From positions 62,001-126,000 of the forward strand of contig NZ_AKXQ01000002.1 in assembly GCF_000276805.1 (NCBI RefSeq): 64,000 bases of DNA, in the 5' to 3' direction. Below are positions 57,351 to 64,000 of this stretch, one piece after another. How positions within the stretch are numbered: the first letter of the stretch is position 1; every line of letters begins with the position of its first letter. The translations under genes and the position numbers were made by a program. A model generated the notes under the pieces. That model was not told the DNA's origin, made no database searches, and worked only from the letters and a program-made list of their open reading frames with translations. The stretch is from Moritella dasanensis ArB 0140 (GTDB lineage: Bacteria > Pseudomonadota > Gammaproteobacteria > Enterobacterales > Moritellaceae).

Positions 57351-58541
57351 CTAGAGCGTAAACGTGAAACTTAAGCCCACAACGTTTTTATCATATTCAA
57401 ACACGGCTTCTGTAGATTGATTTCTATCCCACTCACCAAATACTGCAACCGCAATATTCTGAGTTACGTCATAATTAAATTTTAGCGTCAAACCATAGAT
57501 ATCATCGACCCGTGAAATACCACTGTAATCATCTTTATATTTGTATATACCAACCGAAGAATAATAGTATGATGTCCAATCATGCTTCCAGTCGATGTTG
57601 TATTTTGTTTCGAGTACATAATCCCCATCGACATCTGGATCGTCTGTGGCTTGTGAGGTCGAAAATGTCAGCTTCGAATAGGTCAGAGGACGCCAAACAC
57701 CCCCAATATTCCAACTAAAACCGGTAAAATCTTCCCGCCCAGAATCATCAAACTCTTTTGCTTGGCCACCTATTTTAACAAAGCCACGAACAATAGCAGA
57801 TGCTTCCCATTGCATACCGACAAAGGCAGTGTATACATCCGAATCTCGAATAAGCTCACCTGGAGCATTGTAATCGTATCCAATTTTCTCTGCGTTAATT
57901 TCGATGAAGGCATCGGTATTTGCTCTCGTTGCATAATAAAATGTAGACCCAAGCAAGATGGAGTCATAATTGCTGCGTCTCGTTATATCATCGAAATTTC
58001 GGTATTCTTTTTCATAAAATATAAGATCGAAAGCAAGTCGACCTTTGGTCTGTAACGCACCATATTCATACGATGCTGCGAAGGTATTTTTACCGTATTT
58101 AATCGGTTCGTCTGTCCGATCGAAATTACCTTCCGATTTTCCTGTCCCACGTGATTCAGTTAGCCATTCACCTTTTAGACTAGCATCGACTCGATGGGTA
58201 TCATTTGGCTCTAAATGTGCTTTCAGCCCTAACTCACCATCAGTATAATCATCTTCACCACTGGCTTCGTAAGTCCCTTTTTCTGCATTCATATCGAAAC
58301 TGTAGTAATTGACACCATCATCCATTTTGAAATTGATGGCCGGCATGAGCGTCATGATACCGCTGCTAGTACCAGCGTGTTGTTGGTTATAAATATTATC
58401 ATCGTAGGCAACGCCTATCTCTAAAGATGGTTTAATAAATAAACCGCCATCAGTAATGTGTGTATCTGGTATGTAAGCAAATACACCATCACTCAATAAA
58501 GCGAAACTAAACCAATAAACATTGACTTTATATGCTTTCAT
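57351..58541 (-). CDS. Outer-membrane beta-barrel protein of the EPS cluster (VpsM-like)
   Basis: A 396-residue predicted outer-membrane barrel. A signal peptide (ending DGVFA) is followed by alternating aromatic strands such as YYSFDMNAEKGTY and AFVGMQWEASAIV, ending in VVGLSFTFTL, typical of a barrel's last strand. It matches the outer_membrane_beta-barrel family found as VpsM in Vibrio. The frame opens at a TTG (58562), but ATG 58541 follows CTGGAG by 7 nt. It is probably the secretion channel for the polymer. Confidence 0.86.
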   Translation of the reverse strand: MKAYKVNVYWFSFALLSDGVFAYIPDTHITDGGLFIKPSLEIGVAYDDNIYNQQHAGTSSGIMTLMPAINFKMDDGVNYYSFDMNAEKGTYEASGEDDYTDGELGLKAHLEPNDTHRVDASLKGEWLTESRGTGKSEGNFDRTDEPIKYGKNTFAASYEYGALQTKGRLAFDLIFYEKEYRNFDDITRRSNYDSILLGSTFYYATRANTDAFIEINAEKIGYDYNAPGELIRDSDVYTAFVGMQWEASAIVRGFVKIGGQAKEFDDSGREDFTGFSWNIGGVWRPLTYSKLTFSTSQATDDPDVDGDYVLETKYNIDWKHDWTSYYYSSVGIYKYKDDYSGISRVDDIYGLTLKFNYDVTQNIAVAVFGEWDRNQSTEAVFEYDKNVVGLSFTFTL

Positions 58542-58600
58542 TTGAGCGCTCCAGAGTTTCAAAAATTTGAGCTTGTATCATGATTTACCTCTACAAATTG

Positions 58601-59995
58601 CTAATAAGTGTTCTCACTTTTTAAACAGGTCAGTACGGTTAACATCAAAATTTTCAAATCAAACCAGATTGACCACTGCAAAATGTAATAAAGGTCATAC
58701 TCAATACGTTTTTGCATCTTGTCTAATGTATCTGTTTCTCCTCGCCAGCCACTGACTTGTGCCCACCCCGTTATCCCAGGTTTTACATGATGACGTAACA
58801 TATAAAACTGAATAAGTTTACGATACTCTTCATTATGTGACACGGCATGAGGACGCGGCCCTACAACGGACATGTCGCCCATCAGCACATTAAAAAACTG
58901 AGGCAACTCGTCAAGAGAACTACGACGTAGAAAACCACCAAATGGCGTGACACGTTTATCACCTCTTGTGGCCTGCGTAACTTGCCCATCAGACTCCATG
59001 ACTGTCATGCTGCGAAACTTATATACAGATATATTCTCACCTCGTAATCCGTATCTACTTTGCTTGAATAACACCGGACCAGGCGATGTAATCTTAAGTG
59101 TTATCGCAATGAGGATGTACACAGGAGAAAGCAGTATTATCGCGATGAGACTGACAGCGATGTCCTCAAATCTTTTTAACAAGATCTTGGAACCTAAATA
59201 AGGAGACTCAAAAATACTAAGCGCATCAATTTTGCCTATATGCGTCACGCGTCCCTGCATGACATCTGAAAGCATAAACGCAGGGACAACGTATACATCG
59301 ACGGTGGTATCAGATAATAAATTGATGATCTCAGCAATGCGCTTCTCAGCCGAAATTGGTAATGTGATAAACAGAATATCAATATCGCCATTTTTGGCTT
59401 GATGGATACATTTTGATATATCACTGATGACCGTTAAACCTTCAGGTAATCGGTCTGTTTTTCTATCATCAAAAAAACCGACAAAATCATAACCTAATTC
59501 ATCACAGTGATTAATTTCATGATACAAATTTGCGCCTGTTGAAGTAGCCCCCAATATCGCCATTTTTCGCAGGTTAATACCTAGTTTACTGCGTACTACA
59601 GACCATTGATGTGTGATTACTCGCCATGCGGAACAACTTAAAAATGCGACAAAAAACCATATGTTTAATACGTGACTAGGGAAAACAAAAGCAGTATTAA
59701 GCCATATGCCAATGGCGAAGAGAATGAGAAATGAAGATGTGAATACTGCCAGCACCGTCATAAGCACAGTCATGAATCGGCCTACGCGCCACGCTTGATA
59801 TAAATGCAGCGCTTCAGCAATATACAAAAACACCACCAAAGCGGTTAGCACCACGATAATGTACTCTTGCGTCATTTGAAGATTATAGCTATTAATTACA
59901 ATCACTAAAGAAAACGTAACACAACTTAAATCTAAAAAACGATAAACAAAAGAATAATTAGCGAAACTTACCTTAAATGTATTAACAGGTTTCAA
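58601..59995 (-). CDS. Undecaprenyl-phosphate glycosyl-1-phosphate transferase (WcaJ/VpsL-like)
   Basis: Initiating transferase that puts the first sugar-phosphate on undecaprenyl phosphate, 464 residues from the chosen start. Four N-terminal spans, a CoA-binding-like domain (AILGATSTGANLYHE) and a fifth hydrophobic segment precede the catalytic domain with YKFRSM, SSLDELPQFFNVL, VGPRPHAVSHNE and KPGITGWAQVSGWRGET. The likely start is TTG 59995, 8 nt after AAGGA; no ATG lies near. The order with the next three genes matches Vibrio vpsL-M-N-O. Confidence 0.9.
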   Translation of the reverse strand: MKPVNTFKVSFANYSFVYRFLDLSCVTFSLVIVINSYNLQMTQEYIIVVLTALVVFLYIAEALHLYQAWRVGRFMTVLMTVLAVFTSSFLILFAIGIWLNTAFVFPSHVLNIWFFVAFLSCSAWRVITHQWSVVRSKLGINLRKMAILGATSTGANLYHEINHCDELGYDFVGFFDDRKTDRLPEGLTVISDISKCIHQAKNGDIDILFITLPISAEKRIAEIINLLSDTTVDVYVVPAFMLSDVMQGRVTHIGKIDALSIFESPYLGSKILLKRFEDIAVSLIAIILLSPVYILIAITLKITSPGPVLFKQSRYGLRGENISVYKFRSMTVMESDGQVTQATRGDKRVTPFGGFLRRSSLDELPQFFNVLMGDMSVVGPRPHAVSHNEEYRKLIQFYMLRHHVKPGITGWAQVSGWRGETDTLDKMQKRIEYDLYYILQWSIWFDLKILMLTVLTCLKSENTY

Positions 59996-60283
59996 AACAA
60001 GATTCCTTAACAAATTTAAAGTAGACTCATTTTAATAAATGAACTACTGAGTTACACAAACAACCCGCTCATCCATTGAATATGTTATTGATAATCCGTT
60101 AATTAATTTAAATTTCAACACGAAAATTAGTTTCCATGTAGATACTCATTAAATATCCCATTAACTATAGCAGTCATTTTATTTATGGCCGCAATTGACT
60201 GGGGCTAACACTGAAACAAATATTTTATATATTTAAATAATAAACTATGATGTTAATGTGTGAGGTTAAGCGAAAGGGTTAAT

Positions 60284-61300
60284 ATGTTTATAACTTCTTT
60301 TCACTATTTTAGAGGCATAGCAATATTATTTATTATTGCCGCCCACGTTCATGTGGGCAATGTCGAAATTGACAACCCGATCTTTACTAATCTACTCTCA
60401 GGGTCTACCGCATTATTTGTATTCATTAGTGGTTACTTGTTTCAACATTTACAAAAAGGTGTTTTTAACTACCCACTATATTTAAAAAGAAAATTTAAAT
60501 TTGTGATATTACCGTATTTAATCTGTTCTGCACCGGCATTAATTAATATAGCGTTAAGTGGTGATTTCCATCCGTTACTTGGTGATGTAACGACCGTAGA
60601 AGGTAGCTTAATAAACATCGTCACAGGACGTCACATCACTGCGTATTGGTATGTTCCTTTTGCTTTACTGTTATTCATCAGCGCTCCTATCATCATACAT
60701 TTCACATCATTAACAAATAAATCACAACTGACTATTTTACTTATACTCTCTTTGCTTTCTATCTTAGCCCACCGCCCTATTGGCGGCTTAAACCCATTTC
60801 ATTCGTTCATCTACCACATCCCATTTTATTTGTTTGGCATTTACTGTGTTGTCCATCGAGATTTAATATATAAAATAAGAAAGTACAATTACCTGTTTTT
60901 ATTTTCAACCATATTATTAGCTTATGTACAGGGACATGTAATTGGGAGTATTGGTAGCAGCCATAAAGATTTATTTGTTTTCTCTGGCCTTGACTTATTG
61001 TATATACAAAAAACATTGTTAATACTTTTTTTTATAACGTCAATTAATTCACTAGAAAATTTCAATATAAAACCATTATCGTTTCTAGCAAAAATATCAT
61101 TCTCACTTTATTTCATACATGGTTATGTTCTAATCCTATTAACAAGGGTATCAATTGACAAAACATTATTGAGCTATGGTCTTAGCGATGGGTCAGCAAC
61201 ATTTATTAAATTTATGTTGGTTGTTGCAATTAGTTCACTACTTTCAATATGTATAATTAAAACCTTGGGTAAGCGAAGTCGCTATTTCATTGGCAGTTAA
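60284..61300 (+). CDS. Acyltransferase 3 family membrane protein
   Basis: A 338-residue integral membrane O-acyltransferase (acyltransferase_3). FHYFRGIAILFIIAAHVHVG has the conserved Arg and His of the family, and about ten spans follow. Such proteins acetylate or acylate sugars in exopolysaccharide or O-antigen. The frame opens at GTG 60260, but ATG 60284 follows AAAGGG by 7 nt. It is the only plus-strand gene inside the minus-strand polysaccharide cluster, so it has its own promoter and separates the cluster into two blocks. Confidence 0.87.
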   Translation: MFITSFHYFRGIAILFIIAAHVHVGNVEIDNPIFTNLLSGSTALFVFISGYLFQHLQKGVFNYPLYLKRKFKFVILPYLICSAPALINIALSGDFHPLLGDVTTVEGSLINIVTGRHITAYWYVPFALLLFISAPIIIHFTSLTNKSQLTILLILSLLSILAHRPIGGLNPFHSFIYHIPFYLFGIYCVVHRDLIYKIRKYNYLFLFSTILLAYVQGHVIGSIGSSHKDLFVFSGLDLLYIQKTLLILFFITSINSLENFNIKPLSFLAKISFSLYFIHGYVLILLTRVSIDKTLLSYGLSDGSATFIKFMLVVAISSLLSICIIKTLGKRSRYFIGS

Positions 61301-61352
61301 TAATAAAACCGTAATTGGGTACAAAACTGCCTTGTTCTTTAGAACTATAAAT

Positions 61353-62792
61353 TTAGCGCTTTAATTTGTGACGTTTGTTAAAAATTAATGCAATCACAGC
61401 AATAAAGATAAGAGGCAGGAGCACGTTGGCTATATTATAAAAGCTGTTTGAGTAGCTGAATGAATCATGTGGCGTTTTACCCGTTGACTCAAACACGACG
61501 TTAACCAAACTAATCAAGACCAAACTAGACAATACAGTAAAAGACCGTAATTTTTTTATCTTAAACACACTATGATGTAAAACATAAAAACATTGGAAAT
61601 AATTAATAATAAAAGCGACCACCAAACTTGTGCACAACACGGTCATCTCGCCCGTATACACACCAAGAATTATGGCCGAAACGTTGACAATAGATGAGAA
61701 GACACCGCAATAAAACATCTGTTTGGTCGCGCCCATTGCCTGATACAAACCGCCAGTTGAACTAAGCACCATTTGTACCGGAATCGAGAGCGCTAATATT
61801 TTCAACAACTCACTAGCAGCTAACCATTGAGATCCAAACAATATAAAAATAATGTCATCGGCATTCCAAAACATGATCGTCGCAGTGACTATCCCTAACG
61901 CTGCGAGTTTGTAAACCAATTGATAATAAGCAGCGAAAATCATCGCTGGTTGTGTTTTGTATCGCGTTAATACAGGTTGCAGTGCGGGATTGATGGCAAA
62001 GGTAAACAGTTGAAGTGGATAGCGCATAAGCTGGTAGGTTTTCTCATAAAAACCGACGGTCGTTACACCGAAATATTTAGCCACTAATATAGTATCTAAA
62101 TTTCGAGAGAAAAAATTAAGTATATTAAAACCAAGTTGGAATTTAGCTACCGCGAATAATGGGACAATACTTGATATCTTGCTCCCCAATTTGGCCTGGC
62201 CTATCTCGGTCTGTTTTGAAAATCGATAATAAAATACAAACCGACCCACAGGTGTAATTGATAGTTTAACCGCTAATGCTACGACCCCTAAATCGAATAA
62301 ATACAATATAATACAAATAATTAACGCAATTATTTCTGCGTATACCTCTGCTTTACCAATAATAATAAATTTGGTGTCTTTTTGTAACGAAGCCAATGGT
62401 AACATTGCTATGGCTGAAAAAAGTACATTCAACGTTAATACATAGGTTAACAAGCTAACGTGCGTTAAGTTAAGCCAGTTCGCGAGTAATGGCGTAAGAT
62501 AAATGAATAAAAAAGACAGCGAAATACCAATAATAAACGTCGCAGTAAAGATGCCATTACGCTGATCTACATCGATACTATCTTGGTGAATAATGGCTGG
62601 TGCGAGTCCTGATGTAGCTAATAGTTGAAAAAAAAGAATAAGCACTTGTAACGCCGCTAAGGTACCAAAATCTTCTGGTGTGAATAATCGAGCTAAAATG
62701 GATAATGATATAATTTGCAATAGGTAAAGAGAATATTTCCCGATTAAACTTTGAATAATGCCTTTATTCAATTCTTTGTTTATTTTACTCAT
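61353..62792 (-). CDS. Polysaccharide flippase (Wzx/WzxC-like, MOP superfamily)
   Basis: A 479-residue membrane protein with about 12-14 spans. The N-terminal KGIIQSLIGKYSLYLLQIISLSILARLFTPEDFG is typical of lipopolysaccharide/EPS repeat-unit flippases, as is YEKTYQLMRYPLQLFTFAINPALQPVL. It moves undecaprenyl-linked repeat units across the inner membrane. It follows the polymerase gene by 30 bp on the same strand. Substrate is inferred from the cluster. Confidence 0.9.
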   Translation of the reverse strand: MSKINKELNKGIIQSLIGKYSLYLLQIISLSILARLFTPEDFGTLAALQVLILFFQLLATSGLAPAIIHQDSIDVDQRNGIFTATFIIGISLSFLFIYLTPLLANWLNLTHVSLLTYVLTLNVLFSAIAMLPLASLQKDTKFIIIGKAEVYAEIIALIICIILYLFDLGVVALAVKLSITPVGRFVFYYRFSKQTEIGQAKLGSKISSIVPLFAVAKFQLGFNILNFFSRNLDTILVAKYFGVTTVGFYEKTYQLMRYPLQLFTFAINPALQPVLTRYKTQPAMIFAAYYQLVYKLAALGIVTATIMFWNADDIIFILFGSQWLAASELLKILALSIPVQMVLSSTGGLYQAMGATKQMFYCGVFSSIVNVSAIILGVYTGEMTVLCTSLVVAFIINYFQCFYVLHHSVFKIKKLRSFTVLSSLVLISLVNVVFESTGKTPHDSFSYSNSFYNIANVLLPLIFIAVIALIFNKRHKLKR

Positions 62793-62822
62793 AAATATAC
62801 ATACCTATCACGAACAAGATAT

Positions 62823-64000
62823 TTAAATCGCACTGGATCGCCGATTATTTTCTGCATGTCTGACGAGGTAAATACCGGATGACACTATAATCACAACCAT
62901 TAACAACCATGCCATACTTGCATCTCTAAATACCGTTGATTCCGTTACATTATGAAGAATAGGTATAATAAGTGCAGCATGGAAATATGAATTGTTAGAT
63001 TTCAACATTGAAATAATTAAAAAAACAAAAATAAAAGATGAACCCACAACCCCAAACTGTAATAACAGCTCTAGATAACCATTATGTGCTGATGATATAT
63101 ATTGCAAAAAACTGTATTTATCATCTAATACGAACGGTATTATACCCACACCAAAATAACTGCCATAACCATAACCAAATGTTATCTCATCAAAAAATGT
63201 AAGATCATAATAGAGTGAATCCCATATAACCCCTCGACCAGTAAAAAAATCATCATCAACATATAATGCAATATGTTGGTAATCATTCATGTGATAACTC
63301 ACCCCAGGTATAAGAATGAACACACTAAAAAATAAAATTGCCAACGTTGATGTTATTACTTTTACTTTAAACAAACTTATGTGTGTCATTAGGAAATACA
63401 TAATACACAGCACAATACTTGATTTACTCTGAGTTAGAAGAAGTAACACAAACAGAATGACCAACATTACATTTAAAAACACACTGTTTATATCAAATGA
63501 TTTCATCCACATATGGCTTATAACAATTAACACAGCCAAGTTAATACCCATCGTATTTTTTGATTTCAAATATCCGGCCAATTGCATATCTTGATTCAAC
63601 CCTGCACCTTGGACTATAGCCACTGATATCATAATGATACATATAATTACTGCTGCTTTTAGATTTAACTCGATACTGTGATGATAATATGAAAAGCAAA
63701 GCCCTAACGCTAACGAGGTACAAAATAGAATTTGAAACACGGCTCGTTTCATTGCAATCATCGGATAACTAGACCAACTAGCACTGAGTATAGCAACAGT
63801 ACAAATGACAATTAAGATGAATATTTTCTTTATAACTTCTGGTTTTAATTTATTTATCTCAGTATTTATAAAAAATCTAAACGAAAAGAACATAAATAAG
63901 AATACCCAAAATACTTGTTTGAATAGATTACTTTGGGCAAGACCACTCGTAATTGAATCTAACTCTCGATCCATCATACTAATCTTATTAGTAAAGTCCG
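62823..64000 (-). CDS. O-antigen ligase/polymerase family protein (Wzy-like), partial
   Basis: A membrane protein of at least 384 residues with about ten spans. The Wzy_C-type signature AHNGYLELLLQFGVVG is present, with a large periplasmic loop before it. The first ATG in the window is at 63977, but the frame stays open to the window edge and that ATG falls inside polar sequence after which further spans follow, so the true N-terminus probably lies beyond 64000. In this cluster it is the likely repeat-unit polymerase, partner of the flippase and the Wzc-like kinase. Confidence 0.85.
   Translation of the reverse strand, partial: DFTNKISMMDRELDSITSGLAQSNLFKQVFWVFLFMFFSFRFFINTEINKLKPEVIKKIFILIVICTVAILSASWSSYPMIAMKRAVFQILFCTSLALGLCFSYYHHSIELNLKAAVIICIIMISVAIVQGAGLNQDMQLAGYLKSKNTMGINLAVLIVISHMWMKSFDINSVFLNVMLVILFVLLLLTQSKSSIVLCIMYFLMTHISLFKVKVITSTLAILFFSVFILIPGVSYHMNDYQHIALYVDDDFFTGRGVIWDSLYYDLTFFDEITFGYGYGSYFGVGIIPFVLDDKYSFLQYISSAHNGYLELLLQFGVVGSSFIFVFLIISMLKSNNSYFHAALIIPILHNVTESTVFRDASMAWLLMVVIIVSSGIYLVRHAENNRRSSAI

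Noticed and set aside
60014-60283. An ops/JUMPstart element for RfaH upstream of the polysaccharide genes
   Set aside because: No GGCGGTAGC-like sequence was found on either strand in this spacer.

Overview
The window reads as a chromosomal segment of a low-GC marine-type gammaproteobacterium. The evidence is conserved gammaproteobacterial blocks (minCDE with ycgL; rnd-fadD-tsaB-yoaA; the leader-attenuated his operon), a long Vibrio-type PurC, a cydABX operon of the E. coli type, and an exopolysaccharide block in the order of Vibrio vpsL-M-N-O. A genus in the Moritella/Psychromonas/Shewanella/Vibrio neighbourhood is likely, but this is inference. I saw no rRNA, tRNA, CRISPR array, insertion sequence or prophage.

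Layout. 0.1-4 kb: spermidine/putrescine importer potABCD. 4-11.6 kb: sirtuin, phasin-like protein, fused ThrE-type exporter, a divergent RadA, then a minus-strand run of yecH-like, ycgN-like, fumarylacetoacetate-hydrolase-family, lytic transglycosylase and ycgL genes. 11.7-13.5 kb: minCDE. 13.5-20.2 kb: minus-strand rnd, fadD, an alpha/beta hydrolase, tsaB and yoaA. 20.5-25.7 kb: purC, a COG2509 flavoprotein, fdxA and a YcbB-type L,D-transpeptidase. 25.8-38.7 kb: a complete Tad/Flp pilus locus (pilin, prepilin peptidase, an extra AAA+ ATPase, RcpC, secretin, small lipoprotein, TadG-, TadE- and TadF-like pseudopilins, TadZ, TadA, TadB, TadC, TadD). 38.7-45.4 kb: his leader and attenuator, then hisG-D-C-B-H-F-I. 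45.6-53.8 kb: a PlsC-like acyltransferase, then a GbsR/MarR-type regulator with cydA-cydB-cydX and cydD-cydC. 53.9-64 kb: a DUF1499 lipoprotein and a largely minus-strand exopolysaccharide cluster (autokinase, export protein, outer-membrane barrel, glycosyl-1-phosphate transferase, flippase, polymerase/ligase) with one opposite-strand acyltransferase. The last gene runs off the right edge.

Main points for a second look. (1) hisA is absent from an otherwise complete his operon; hisH and hisF are 1 nt apart. (2) The cyd operon begins with a GbsR-type regulator preceded by a perfect FNR-consensus site, a second near-FNR site exactly 50 bp downstream, and a perfect 11-bp-arm palindrome that may be the regulator's operator. 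(3) An uncharacterised AAA+ ATPase lies between the prepilin peptidase and rcpC genes of the Tad locus. (4) A perfect 16-bp-stem hairpin without a T-tract precedes purC. (5) RadA looks divergent enough to be a paralogue. Several starts were moved from the longest ORF to internal codons with better ribosome binding sites; each case is stated.
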